Translations under genes and position numbers: made by a program
The notes under the pieces: generated by a model
Told to the model about the DNA's origin: nothing
The model's input: only the letters and a program-made list of their open reading frames with translations
The model's database searches: none
Assembly (NCBI RefSeq): GCF_011043525.1
Contig: NZ_JAAKGO010000002.1
Location: forward strand, 434,001 to 498,000
From: Sphingobacterium sp. SGG-5
GTDB taxonomy: Bacteria > Bacteroidota > Bacteroidia > Sphingobacteriales > Sphingobacteriaceae
Direction of reading: 5' to 3'
Length of the DNA: 64,000 nucleotides
Shown: in pieces, positions 35,835 through 45,359 of the stretch
How positions within the stretch are numbered: position 1 is the stretch's first letter
How the letters are laid out: every line of letters begins with the position of its first letter

Positions 35835-36797
35835 ATGGGATTATTCGATTTTTTTAAAAAGAAACAGGAAACACCGGAAGCACAAGAAGCTTTGGATAAA
35901 GGATTAGAGAAAACCAAGGAAGGGTTTTTTTCCAAAATCACCAAAGCGGTGGTGGGTAAATCTACGATAGATGATGAAGTCTTAGATAACCTGGAGGAGG
36001 TGCTGGTGACGTCGGATGTGGGTGTAACGACAACCTTAAAAATTGTTGATCGTATTCAGCAACGCGTTGCCCGTGATAAATATGTCGGCACGGATGAACT
36101 CAACCAGTTACTCAAAGAAGAGATTCAGGATCTCTTGGCTGAAAACAACAGTGACGACTTTGAGACGTTTGCGTATGGCCATCATAAACCTTATGTGATT
36201 ATGGTTGTTGGGGTGAATGGTGTGGGCAAGACAACGACAATTGGGAAATTGGCCCATCAATTAAAAGAGGCTGGAAATAAAGTGGTGTTAGGTGCCGCAG
36301 ATACTTTTCGTGCGGCTGCCGTAGACCAGATCAAATTATGGGGTGAGCGCGTAGGTGTGCGGGTCGTTGCCCAGGCGATGGGATCGGACCCTGCATCTGT
36401 GGCATTCGATACGATACAGTCTGCGGTCTCCAACGGCGATGATGTCGCTATTATCGATACAGCCGGGCGGCTGCACAATAAAGTAGGTCTTATGAATGAG
36501 CTGGGTAAAATAAAAAATGTGATGCAGAAGATTGTTCCGGGCGCCCCTCATGAAATATTATTAGTCCTGGATGCTTCTACAGGGCAGAATGCCATTGAAC
36601 AGTGTAAACAATTTACAGAGGCAACAGATGTCAATGCCTTAGCACTAACCAAATTAGATGGAACGGCTAAGGGGGGCGTGGTTATCGGTATATCCGATCA
36701 ATTTAAAATCCCTGTAAAATATATCGGAGTAGGGGAAAAAATCGGCGATCTGCAGCTTTTTAATAAGCGGGAGTTTGTCGAATCTCTTTTCAAATAA
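35835..36797 (+). CDS. ftsY: Signal recognition particle receptor FtsY
   Basis: A 320-residue SRP GTPase that docks ribosome-SRP complexes at the inner membrane. The ATG at 35835 gives MGLFDFFKKKQ; a TTG at 35826 is a less likely start. The acidic A-domain is very short. NG-domain motifs are GVNGVGKTTTIGKLA (G1), DTFRAAAVDQIKLW, IIDTAGRLHNK (G3), TKLDGTAKGGVVIG and KYIGVGEKIGDLQLFN. rimO follows 4 bp downstream. Confidence 0.96.
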   Translation: MGLFDFFKKKQETPEAQEALDKGLEKTKEGFFSKITKAVVGKSTIDDEVLDNLEEVLVTSDVGVTTTLKIVDRIQQRVARDKYVGTDELNQLLKEEIQDLLAENNSDDFETFAYGHHKPYVIMVVGVNGVGKTTTIGKLAHQLKEAGNKVVLGAADTFRAAAVDQIKLWGERVGVRVVAQAMGSDPASVAFDTIQSAVSNGDDVAIIDTAGRLHNKVGLMNELGKIKNVMQKIVPGAPHEILLVLDASTGQNAIEQCKQFTEATDVNALALTKLDGTAKGGVVIGISDQFKIPVKYIGVGEKIGDLQLFNKREFVESLFK

Positions 36798-36801
36798 TTA
36801 G

Positions 36802-38133
36802 ATGAAAACAAAGCAAAGTAAAAGCCTCCAAGAGGAGCAGCGGTCCCGGGTGAATGTGGTGACGTTGGGGTGTTCTAAAAATATCCATGATAGCGAAATA
36901 TTGATGGGGCAATTGAAAGGTAGCCAGGTCGATGTCGTGCATGAGTCTAATGATATACAAACGGATGATATTGTTGTTATCAATACCTGTGGGTTTATAG
37001 ATAATGCGAAACAAGAATCCATTGATACGATATTACAGTTTTCTGAATTAAAAGATCAGGGGAAAATCAAAAAGGTGATTGTTACCGGTTGCTTGTCCGA
37101 GCGGTACAAACCGGAGCTGCAATCCGAGATTCCTAACGTGGATGCTTACTTTGGCACAAATGATCTTCCCGATTTATTGTCCAGCATTGGTGTAGATTAT
37201 CGGCATGAGCTGTTGGGAGAACGGATGCTGACGACGCCAACTCATTTTTCCTATTTTAAGATAGCGGAAGGTTGTAATAGACCCTGCTCTTTCTGTGCTA
37301 TACCTCTGATGCGAGGTAAGCACGTATCTAAAGGTATCGAAGATTTAGTCAAGGAAGCCAAGTTTTTAGCCGCTAACGGAACGAAGGAACTTATCCTTAT
37401 TGCACAGGATCTAACTTATTATGGTCTTGATATCTACGGTAAACGTAACCTGTCCGACCTTCTTCGTCATCTGTCCGATGTAGAAGGTATAGAATGGATA
37501 CGACTACAGTATGCTTATCCATCAGGTTTCCCAATGGACATTCTGGATGTGATGAACGAGCGGAGCAATATCTGCAATTATCTGGATATGCCGTTGCAAC
37601 ATATATCCGATCCTATGCTGCAATCTATGCGGCGTGGGACGACGAAGCAAAAGCAAATCGATTTGGTTAGCGCCATTCGGGACAAAGTGCCGGATATCGC
37701 TTTACGGACTACGTTAATTTGTGGTTACCCGGGAGAAACAGATCAGGATTTTAATGAAATGCTGGAGTGGGTGGAGGAGACCCGGTTTGATCGTCTGGGC
37801 TGTTTTACATATTCCCATGAGGAAAAGACGCATGCTTACGAATTGGAAGATAATGTGCCCGAACAGGTAAAACAGGAGCGTCAGGATGCAATCATGGAAG
37901 TCCAACAGGGTATTTCCTATGACATCAATCAAGAGAAAGTCGGACAGACCTACAAGGTACTCATTGATCGTATTGACGGAGATTACTTTATCGGGCGGAC
38001 TGAATATGATTCACCGGAAGTAGACAACGAAGTCATTCTGCATGCCTCGGACTATGCCCGGATAGGCGATTTTGTACAGGTCAAGGTCGATCGCGCAGAG
38101 GATTTTGACCTCTATGGAAGTATCGTTAGATAG
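36802..38133 (+). CDS. rimO: Ribosomal protein S12 methylthiotransferase
   Basis: A 443-residue radical-SAM methylthiotransferase that modifies an Asp of ribosomal protein S12. The N-terminal UPF0004 domain has VTLGCSKNIHDSEILMG, with further cluster Cys residues in NTCGF and TGCLSERY. The radical-SAM site is GCNRPCSFCAIP near residue 155-165, and a C-terminal TRAM domain ends the protein. It is cotranscribed with ftsY. Confidence 0.95.
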   Translation: MKTKQSKSLQEEQRSRVNVVTLGCSKNIHDSEILMGQLKGSQVDVVHESNDIQTDDIVVINTCGFIDNAKQESIDTILQFSELKDQGKIKKVIVTGCLSERYKPELQSEIPNVDAYFGTNDLPDLLSSIGVDYRHELLGERMLTTPTHFSYFKIAEGCNRPCSFCAIPLMRGKHVSKGIEDLVKEAKFLAANGTKELILIAQDLTYYGLDIYGKRNLSDLLRHLSDVEGIEWIRLQYAYPSGFPMDILDVMNERSNICNYLDMPLQHISDPMLQSMRRGTTKQKQIDLVSAIRDKVPDIALRTTLICGYPGETDQDFNEMLEWVEETRFDRLGCFTYSHEEKTHAYELEDNVPEQVKQERQDAIMEVQQGISYDINQEKVGQTYKVLIDRIDGDYFIGRTEYDSPEVDNEVILHASDYARIGDFVQVKVDRAEDFDLYGSIVR

Positions 38134-38144
38134 AACCTGAAGAT

Positions 38145-39458
38145 TTACACTGTTTTTACGAATTTTTCATCGTAGTTCTCGATGTCAATGATGTAATGGT
38201 TTTGAAGCAGAAAATCATATAAAGGTTTTGCCTCGGGCGATACGTCTAAATTCCTTGTTGTGACGATCTCATTATTCTTTTTGTCCAGATACGGATACGC
38301 ATACAGCTTCACGTTTTTGCTAAACATCCCGGAGATATAGGATAACAGCTCATTCGTGTACTGTTCTTTATTGTAATTTTCGGAGTTGAATATATTACGC
38401 AGGTTGGAAACGTTGGTGGCAATACCTACATTTTTCGGTCTGAACGTCTTTATGAATTCGGCCAGGTGGTTGTTGCGTCTGAAATTGGAAACCATAATGT
38501 TGTTTCCTGTGGAACACAGCAATTCCGCACGGTCTGCGAAATACTTTAAGTCTTCACTCGTCAGATCGAGATCCTCTTCCAGCACATTCCCCATTAATAT
38601 TTCTATTAATACGACGGTGTCATCCTCCTTTGCAGATGTATTTTTCTTAAACTGCTCCACGGCAAGGTTAAAGAGGTCAAAGTTGGGTAACGATTTTTGG
38701 CGGTACTTTGTACGAAGAATGATAATATTCTTTTTATATAGATAGTCTTTAATCTGTGCAGCCTTACCATTGGGTTTAAATATGGCAGCATTCGCAAAGC
38801 CTTTGGCAATCAGATAGAGATTCAGTAGACGGCTGTTGGCATTTTCGAACACAGGACCGCTTACTTTTACCAAGTCGATCTCCACAGATCCGATAGACAG
38901 ATTATCCACCAGGGACTCGATCATCGTCTGCTGATCGTCTGCATAATAATAAGCTGCAAAGACTAAATTTACACCCAATATCCCCAATACTTTTGATTGC
39001 AAGCGAGTATCGCTGTCCAGCAGCCTCACGTGGATAATAATATCGTTTGTTGGGCTACCCACTTCATGTTGAAAACGTATACCGAGCCAGCCGTGTGGAT
39101 CGTTCGTTTTGGAGAAATTCAACGTGGTGACGGTATCTGCGAAAGCGAAAAACTTCTTGGCATTGTATTTTTTGCCGTGTAATCGTTCGGTGAGCAATTG
39201 AAACTCGTGCTTGAGCATTTTGGTGAGCCGGTTGCGGCTGACATATCGCCCCGACTCCTCCACTCCGTATATCGCATCGCTAAAGGCCATATCGTAAGCG
39301 GACATCGTTTTGGCAATCGTTCCCGAGGCAGCGCCAGCTTCAAAGAAGTTGCGTGCGACTTCCTGTCCTGCTCCTATTTCGGCGAAAGTGCCGTAAACTT
39401 CCGCGTTTAAATTAATTTTAAGTGCTTTTCGCTTCGTTTCAAAAATCTCCCTGGCCAT
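38145..39458 (-). CDS. Conserved hypothetical protein (Bacteroidota-type, about 437 aa)
   Basis: A 437-residue soluble protein with no signal peptide or membrane segment. The start AREIFETKRKALKINLNAEVYGTFAEIGAGQEVA and FEAGAASGTIAKTMSAYDM are, to my recollection, strongly conserved among related genomes, where the protein carries conflicting automatic names such as a nicotinate-nucleotide adenylyltransferase; I see no HxGH nucleotidyltransferase motif, so I do not adopt that name. Glycine-rich FAEIGAGQEVARNF could bind a nucleotide or cofactor. It converges with rimO and lies 11 bp after the NUDIX gene. Confidence 0.75.
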   Translation of the reverse strand: MAREIFETKRKALKINLNAEVYGTFAEIGAGQEVARNFFEAGAASGTIAKTMSAYDMAFSDAIYGVEESGRYVSRNRLTKMLKHEFQLLTERLHGKKYNAKKFFAFADTVTTLNFSKTNDPHGWLGIRFQHEVGSPTNDIIIHVRLLDSDTRLQSKVLGILGVNLVFAAYYYADDQQTMIESLVDNLSIGSVEIDLVKVSGPVFENANSRLLNLYLIAKGFANAAIFKPNGKAAQIKDYLYKKNIIILRTKYRQKSLPNFDLFNLAVEQFKKNTSAKEDDTVVLIEILMGNVLEEDLDLTSEDLKYFADRAELLCSTGNNIMVSNFRRNNHLAEFIKTFRPKNVGIATNVSNLRNIFNSENYNKEQYTNELLSYISGMFSKNVKLYAYPYLDKKNNEIVTTRNLDVSPEAKPLYDFLLQNHYIIDIENYDEKFVKTV

Positions 39459-39469
39459 GCACAAAGGTA

Positions 39470-40012
39470 CTACAAAACACCTAACTTCAGAAACGCGTAG
39501 AATAAAGCAGCCGAATGCAGCGCCTGTCCAACCTGATTGTTGAATAAGAAAGTTTTTGCTTCATCTATCGTCATTTCAACGACTTCAATGTCTTCTGAAT
39601 GGTCCAACTGCTGTTCCTGTATCTTTTTTCCGCCCTGCAGTAAGTAAGTATACGTGATATTGCCGCTGGTTGCTGGATTGGCAAACAGTTCACAAACATA
39701 TTCGATCGAATCGAAAGCGTATCCTGTCTCTTCCAACAATTCACGGTGGGCTGCAACTTGAGGATCCTCCCCCTCTTCCACCACCCCTGCCGGGAGCTCT
39801 ACCATGATTTCGTTTGCCCCGTGGCGGTACTGCCTCACAAAAAGCACAGTGTTTTGTTCGGTAATAGCGACCATGTTGACCCAGGCGGGATATTCCAACA
39901 CGTAATATTCTTCTTTTATATTGCCATTGGGTAATTGCAGTTTATCGACACGTAATGTCGCCCAAGGTCGCTGGATAATATATTTTGAATCAAGCAGGGT
40001 CCACTTTTCCAT
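39470..40012 (-). CDS. NUDIX hydrolase (ADP-ribose pyrophosphatase-like)
   Basis: A 180-residue protein with a complete Nudix box beginning GVVEEGEDPQVAAH and ending RELLEETGY, fitting GX5EX7REUXEEXGU. The surrounding sequence (VRQYRHGANEIMVELPAG, then FANPATSGNITYTYLLQGG) resembles ADP-ribose or nucleoside-diphosphate-sugar pyrophosphatases. Substrate is inferred from family only. It is 1 bp downstream of the phosphohexomutase stop, so cotranscribed. Confidence 0.9.
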   Translation of the reverse strand: MEKWTLLDSKYIIQRPWATLRVDKLQLPNGNIKEEYYVLEYPAWVNMVAITEQNTVLFVRQYRHGANEIMVELPAGVVEEGEDPQVAAHRELLEETGYAFDSIEYVCELFANPATSGNITYTYLLQGGKKIQEQQLDHSEDIEVVEMTIDEAKTFLFNNQVGQALHSAALFYAFLKLGVL

Positions 40013-40013
40013 A

Positions 40014-41756
40014 TTAATCTTTCACAATATCTGCCATCATATTTTTAATCTTATCGTTTAATTTTTGTGCTACGGTGGCATATTGTGACGTGTCCACAAG
40101 TGTTTCCCGGACAGAACAGTAGAACTTGATCTTCGGTTCGGTACCCGAAGGCCGAGCTGAGATGACGTCACCTTCTACGGTGATGAACTGTAAAACGTCG
40201 GACTGTGGGAGTGTTATTTCTGTTTTTTCACCGGATAATACATGCGTGGCCTCTCTTTGGGCGTAATCGCGTATCTCTTTGATCTGGACGTCACCTATCG
40301 TCTTCGGCGGATTGTTACGCAGATCAAGCATCATCTGTTTAATCTGCTCGGCACCTGTTTTGCCTTTTCGCGTTAGCGAAATCAACTTTTCCTGATAGAA
40401 TCCATATTTGCGATAAAGGTCTAATAAGACATCGAAAAGCGAGAGTCCCTCGCTCTTAAAATAAGCCGCCATTTCAGCGATAAATGCACAGGCATTGACA
40501 GCATCCTTATCACGAACCAAATCCCCGACTAAAAAGCCGTAACTTTCCTCTCCCCCGACAAGATATTTTTCCCTGCCTAATAATTCGGTAATCACCTCAC
40601 CGATATATTTGAAGCCCGTTAATGTTTCATAATACTTCACCCGAAAGTCTGTACTGATGTCGCTGATGAGGTTTGTCGTGACGATAGTTTTGACAATGTA
40701 ATCGGTTTCTTTCAGCTCCCCTTTGGATTGTTTGGCAGAGAGCACGTAATAGGTAAGCAGGCTACCGATTTGATTGCCGTTAAGTAATTCGTATTCGCCC
40801 TGCTTATTTTTTACCGCTAGACCAACACGGTCAGCATCCGGATCTGTCGCCATGATAATATCTGCCCCGACCTCTTGTCCTCTTTTTTTTGCCATAGACA
40901 TAGCCTCTTCCTCCTCCGGGTTAGGGTAGACTACGGTCGGAAAATTTCCATCTGGGGTCGCTTGATCCTCAACGATAATCACGTTTTCAAATCCCCAGGC
41001 GTTTAACATTTTAGGGACCATGGTAATTCCGGTTCCGTGTATCGAAGAAAAGACAATCTTAAGATCTTTCTCTGCTTTAACGGCTTCGGGATGTATGCTC
41101 AACTGCTTGTTGGCCTGGATATAGATATCATCAAACTCTTCTCCGATGATGTGGATATTATCAGCTACGCGATCAAAGCTGATGTCCGAAACAGATTGGA
41201 TAGCATTGACCTCTTCGATGACATTTTTATCGTGAGGGGCGACGAGCTGTCCGCCGTCATTCCAGTAGGCCTTAAAGCCGTTGTATTCTTTCGGATTATG
41301 TGATGCAGTAAGCATGACGCCACCCTGACACGCAAAATGCCGTACGGCAAAGGAAAGTACCGGTGTAGGCCGCAGCTCTTCAAATAAGTAAACAAGAATA
41401 TCATTTGCGGAGAAAATGTCAGCGACCAGATGGCCAAAGTGTTGGGATTGGTTGCGGCTATCATAAGAAACCGCGACTTTAATTAGTTGCTTGGGAAACT
41501 GCTTCTTTAAGTAATTGGCCAGACCTTGGGTTGCCTTCCCTATTGTATACTTGTTCATTCTGTTGGAACCCACACCCATTATGCCCCGTAGCCCGCCTGT
41601 GCCGAATTCCAGTTCTTTGTAAAACGAATCAATTAACTCTATTTCTTCTCCGCTGTCGATTAGTTTTTGGACATAGCGGACAGTTTCTTCGTCATATTCC
41701 GATGTCAGCCATTGATTTATACGTTCTTGTGTCGATTTTTCTATATTCATTTTCAT
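40014..41756 (-). CDS. Phospho-sugar mutase (phosphoglucomutase/phosphomannomutase)
   Basis: A 580-residue alpha-D-phosphohexomutase. The ATG at 41756 avoids overlap with the upstream hydratase gene; an ATG at 41750 is also possible. Domain 1 has the phosphoserine loop GVMLTASHNPKEYNGFK, domain 2 the metal loop IIMATDPDADRVGLA, domain 3 the sugar-recognition GGEESYGFLVGDLVRDKDA, and domain 4 the phosphate site SARPSGTEPKIKFY. It interconverts hexose 1- and 6-phosphates and so may channel sugars from glycan breakdown. Confidence 0.95.
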   Translation of the reverse strand: MKMNIEKSTQERINQWLTSEYDEETVRYVQKLIDSGEEIELIDSFYKELEFGTGGLRGIMGVGSNRMNKYTIGKATQGLANYLKKQFPKQLIKVAVSYDSRNQSQHFGHLVADIFSANDILVYLFEELRPTPVLSFAVRHFACQGGVMLTASHNPKEYNGFKAYWNDGGQLVAPHDKNVIEEVNAIQSVSDISFDRVADNIHIIGEEFDDIYIQANKQLSIHPEAVKAEKDLKIVFSSIHGTGITMVPKMLNAWGFENVIIVEDQATPDGNFPTVVYPNPEEEEAMSMAKKRGQEVGADIIMATDPDADRVGLAVKNKQGEYELLNGNQIGSLLTYYVLSAKQSKGELKETDYIVKTIVTTNLISDISTDFRVKYYETLTGFKYIGEVITELLGREKYLVGGEESYGFLVGDLVRDKDAVNACAFIAEMAAYFKSEGLSLFDVLLDLYRKYGFYQEKLISLTRKGKTGAEQIKQMMLDLRNNPPKTIGDVQIKEIRDYAQREATHVLSGEKTEITLPQSDVLQFITVEGDVISARPSGTEPKIKFYCSVRETLVDTSQYATVAQKLNDKIKNMMADIVKD

Positions 41757-41769
41757 CTCGGTTTCTTCG

Positions 41770-42534
41770 TTACGTTCGTTGCGTAAGGTTTTCAATAATT
41801 GTTTTCAAAATGGATCTCGTGCTTGGTCTCCACCACTGCTCCAACACCTGGCGGATGGCCTCATCATGGTCCTGTGCCAGATAGGCCAGCAAATCTTTCC
41901 GAAAATTCTGTTTGGAGTTTTGCCAGGCATTCTTCTCAAACTGCATCATGTTTTTGATCTTCCGTAATGCTGCGGTCTGAATGCGACCAAGACTAACAAC
42001 CTCATCGACTAATCCTATGGATAGGGCTTCCGAAGGTGTGAAGAGACGACCTTGCAGTAAGCTGCGGTAAGCCGGTCCGTTGCCCAACCAAAAAGCATAC
42101 AGCTGAAAAATACATTGAGGCACCACGATACCGATGGCAACCTCGTTCAGACCGATAATATATTCTCCTTCCGCCATAACCCGATAGTCACAACATAACG
42201 CCAACACACAGCCACCAGCAGGACTGTGTCCGGTAATGGCCGAAACCGTAGGCTTTGGAAAAGCGATTAACTTTTGAAGGAGCGTCATAAACCTTTTCCA
42301 GAACTGGACCATTTGGTCATCATCATATTCGTATAACCTTATTAAGTCCAGGCCGGCAGAAAAGAAACCTTCATTGCCCGATAAAATAAGTCCTTCGATA
42401 GCTGGATCCTGGGCTGCGTAATCAAGGGCTTCTATGAGCGCGTTGACAACGTCGATATCCATGGCGTTGGATTTGCCTTTATCTAATAAGATATGATATA
42501 CGTGTTCCTCTACCCTTGTTTGTAAAAAATTCAT
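41770..42534 (-). CDS. Enoyl-CoA hydratase/isomerase family protein
   Basis: A 254-residue crotonase-fold protein. GNEGFFSAGLDLIRLYEYDD and ITGHSPAGGCVLALCCDYRV are the two oxyanion-hole regions. The residue pattern after the second (EGEYIIGLNEVAIGIVVP) has an Asn-Glu pair, with one Glu where hydratases and isomerases carry an acid. The substrate cannot be told, and it is clearly different from the hydratase at 14.8 kb. It lies 13 bp upstream of the phosphohexomutase. Confidence 0.85.
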   Translation of the reverse strand: MNFLQTRVEEHVYHILLDKGKSNAMDIDVVNALIEALDYAAQDPAIEGLILSGNEGFFSAGLDLIRLYEYDDDQMVQFWKRFMTLLQKLIAFPKPTVSAITGHSPAGGCVLALCCDYRVMAEGEYIIGLNEVAIGIVVPQCIFQLYAFWLGNGPAYRSLLQGRLFTPSEALSIGLVDEVVSLGRIQTAALRKIKNMMQFEKNAWQNSKQNFRKDLLAYLAQDHDEAIRQVLEQWWRPSTRSILKTIIENLTQRT

Positions 42535-42596
42535 AACTGTATCCCAAAGATAAACACCCTAAGCCATTTATTGTTCAATAAATAGCCGTTATCAAA

Positions 42597-45245
42597 CTAT
42601 TTCACCTCAAACGTCACTAATTTCCGGCCGATCCTTCCGTTTAGATCAACGCCTTCCAATGTGATGAGGTACTTGCCCGGTTCGTCTGCGGTGAAAAAGC
42701 TGAATGCTGTCTTTCCGCTCATATCGGAAACAATAGCAGGTTCCCAATGTATAGTTGTGCGTAGATCTCTCGCGAGCTTCACGGCGTTATCGACATCATA
42801 TTCGGGTTTGTAAAACGTGCGCGTCGCATATAAGCCTTGCGGTTGTATTGTCAATATCCCGCGTGGTACGTAGTTGCTTCTCGCCGATAACCCCGATTTG
42901 GAGGTTAATATCAGTAATCCATTTCCGCCATTCATGCCATATATTCCCGTATAGTTCGAGTTACGCAGCACTTCTACGCTTTCAATGTCCATGACATTGA
43001 TCATGGATATTTCTTCCGGCTCGATAAACATACCGTCCAGCACAACCTGCATAGGGACGTTTCCCCGCGTATTGTAAGGCGCGCCGTCCACCCATCTAAC
43101 CCCCATAATACGTCCCGCGAGACACATTTCCAAGGTTGTACATGTAGAAAGGTCCTCTGCAGTGAGCACCTGATCCGCATTGCCCGGTCCATTTAGATTA
43201 CTGGAGTTCTCGGAAACCTCTTTTCGGGCTGTAGCCCTGACGACAACTTCCTCAATGGCGATAGATTTCTCCATCAACCCCGTTCGCTCCAACTGGGCAA
43301 AGAATTGTTTGGATTGTTTTATCTGATCCAGAAATACAGTGTTTACATCGTTGATTTCCAGTGGAGCGTTCCTATTGGCTGTTACTGCCGGAGGTTCATT
43401 CGATTCAACGATGATATCAATATTTTTTTTGCCTTTTTTTGTACGTGCGGAAACTAGGAACTTGATACTGTCGGGAAATAACAGGTAACCAAAATCGAAG
43501 TAACCTTCTTCATTCGATACGGTATCGATAAAATCCATGAAATTTTTTGTCGAAATAAGCTGCACGGTGGCGTTTGGCTCGGGTGCCTTTCGCCCCAACT
43601 TTTTCGTATAGCCCGCAATTTTTACTCCTTTTTCTGCTTCAAACTTCGGTTTGATTTCCAGTCCGATGCTGCTCCAGTCAATGTTGCGCCATCCTTGCGT
43701 GAGCATAAGGTAATCCAGTTCCTGATCTTTTATTTTTCCTTCCGCAAAGTAATATCCCGGCTTCTCAATAAAACCATTGATATCAGCGCTCAGCAACAGT
43801 GAAGAAAGTATATCCGGTGCTGTTTTATAGTCGTCTTGTATTTTGTTGAGGTTTATTACACTTGCAGATAACGCAGCCACACGGATACTATCCCGATCAG
43901 CTCCAGCAAGCACATGGACTCGGACACTATCGCGTCTGCCGTAGGTTTGTTTGTTTAGCGTCGCCATCAAAGGAAGACGGCTCTCGTCGGCATAGTTGAA
44001 AACAGCTCGTTCTACGACCGGCATAAACTGACTGTTCAATATACTTATTGTAATGACTCCGGTAGGTAGCGTTGACCTATTTACCGAAAAGGCAAGCTCA
44101 TTTTTATTTGCTTTTTGCTTAGAGACATAGTATACCTGGCCCATATGGTGCGCAATAAAATACAGATCTTCGTGATTCACAAGGTTTTGAGAAAGGTTAA
44201 CCTGGCTGATGATACGTTCTTTGTTTCTGGTATTCAAAATAATCGAATAACCTTCGGATACGATTTCCGGCAGGACAACATCCGTAGTGCTGCCGTCTGC
44301 AAAAACAGCTGTGGCAGAGAGGGAGGTGTCCTGACCGACAAATATATAAGATGCACCCATGCCCAGATCATTTGTTTCTATAATGGACAGGGTGTCTGTC
44401 CGGGACTTGATGAAAACCTTAGATTTTACGGCAAGTCCTTGTGGGTTTATGGATTTTACCGCTACATTATTCAGCGATCCTATTAAAATCTTCCCCCCTT
44501 CTGCGAACAATTGTACACTATTTTTTGAACGAGGATTTGCCGGACGGATAATTTTATTGACGGGCATCTTTTCCAGGTTGTCGAAGCGCAGTTTGATTAA
44601 AGTTCCTGCAAATTTGTTATCTACATCAATCGTTAATATGCCCTGTTCATCTGTGGATGTCCGTTTTTTCCGAAGCGTTTCACCATCTTTTACCAGCTCG
44701 TAATACACAGTGGTTTTGCTCAAAGGTACTCCACTCAGACTTTTTAGTGCTATGGTGTAAGCCTCCCCATCATCTGTTTGCGACACTGAAGTTGCTGTCA
44801 GCACATTATCTGCCCGGCCGTTGCTGATCTGTATGGTCCGATCAAAGAAGTACCGGTCGTCGTCATTCCGCATCCAATTCGTATATGCCCTAAGGCGGTA
44901 AGAACCCGCTGTGAGGGTGTCAATAAGCGGGAGGTCGCCTATTCCTATTCCGTTTAAAATGGGGATCTTTATCGAGCTTACTATTCTATTCAAAGGGTCG
45001 ATCAGCTCTACATAACCGATGTTGCTCAATCGGGAAAACAGGTTTTGAATACCGATGGTTGTATAGGCTTTAAACCATATGGTTTCGCCGGCAGTGTAAG
45101 CGTATTTGTCGATGTGTAGGTATAATTTTTCCTGGGGGTTATTGCCGGAGGTATAATCTACTTTATTCAATACCGTTTGGATATCCTGAGCGGCTATTCG
45201 CTGTGTGCAAAGGAATAAGAGGAGCAGATAGAAGACTCTTTTCAT
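42597..45245 (-). CDS. Large secreted protein with MG2-like and TonB-plug domains but no barrel
   Basis: An 882-residue exported protein (signal peptide ending RIAAQD). Residues about 35-140 resemble an alpha-2-macroglobulin MG2 domain (EKLYLHIDKYAYTAGETIWFKAY). A beta-sandwich region follows, and at about 690-800 a plug domain appears (DQVLTAEDLSTC, then PMQVVLDGMFIEPEEISMINV and VEVLRNSNYTGIYGMNGGNG). Only about 80 beta-rich residues follow, far too few for a TonB-dependent barrel. Similar plug-only proteins are known to me in Bacteroidota; their role is unclear. It is divergent from purD. Confidence 0.82.
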   Translation of the reverse strand: MKRVFYLLLLFLCTQRIAAQDIQTVLNKVDYTSGNNPQEKLYLHIDKYAYTAGETIWFKAYTTIGIQNLFSRLSNIGYVELIDPLNRIVSSIKIPILNGIGIGDLPLIDTLTAGSYRLRAYTNWMRNDDDRYFFDRTIQISNGRADNVLTATSVSQTDDGEAYTIALKSLSGVPLSKTTVYYELVKDGETLRKKRTSTDEQGILTIDVDNKFAGTLIKLRFDNLEKMPVNKIIRPANPRSKNSVQLFAEGGKILIGSLNNVAVKSINPQGLAVKSKVFIKSRTDTLSIIETNDLGMGASYIFVGQDTSLSATAVFADGSTTDVVLPEIVSEGYSIILNTRNKERIISQVNLSQNLVNHEDLYFIAHHMGQVYYVSKQKANKNELAFSVNRSTLPTGVITISILNSQFMPVVERAVFNYADESRLPLMATLNKQTYGRRDSVRVHVLAGADRDSIRVAALSASVINLNKIQDDYKTAPDILSSLLLSADINGFIEKPGYYFAEGKIKDQELDYLMLTQGWRNIDWSSIGLEIKPKFEAEKGVKIAGYTKKLGRKAPEPNATVQLISTKNFMDFIDTVSNEEGYFDFGYLLFPDSIKFLVSARTKKGKKNIDIIVESNEPPAVTANRNAPLEINDVNTVFLDQIKQSKQFFAQLERTGLMEKSIAIEEVVVRATARKEVSENSSNLNGPGNADQVLTAEDLSTCTTLEMCLAGRIMGVRWVDGAPYNTRGNVPMQVVLDGMFIEPEEISMINVMDIESVEVLRNSNYTGIYGMNGGNGLLILTSKSGLSARSNYVPRGILTIQPQGLYATRTFYKPEYDVDNAVKLARDLRTTIHWEPAIVSDMSGKTAFSFFTADEPGKYLITLEGVDLNGRIGRKLVTFEVK

Positions 45246-45347
45246 GTATGTTTTTAGTGAAATATGATATCACTAGGGAAAGTTAAAAAATATTTAGATA
45301 AATAAATGATGATATCTAATTTTTTATGTTTTCTAAGCTTACATCAA

Positions 45348-45355
45348 TATATTTG
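45348..45355 (+). promoter_or_regulatory. Candidate -7 element of purD
   Basis: TATATTTG fits TAnnTTTG; TTATG at 45324-45328 is a weak -33 with a 19-bp spacer. The purD ATG begins 5 bp after the element, so the mRNA would be nearly leaderless if this promoter is used. Confidence 0.4.
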
Positions 45356-45359
45356 CGCT

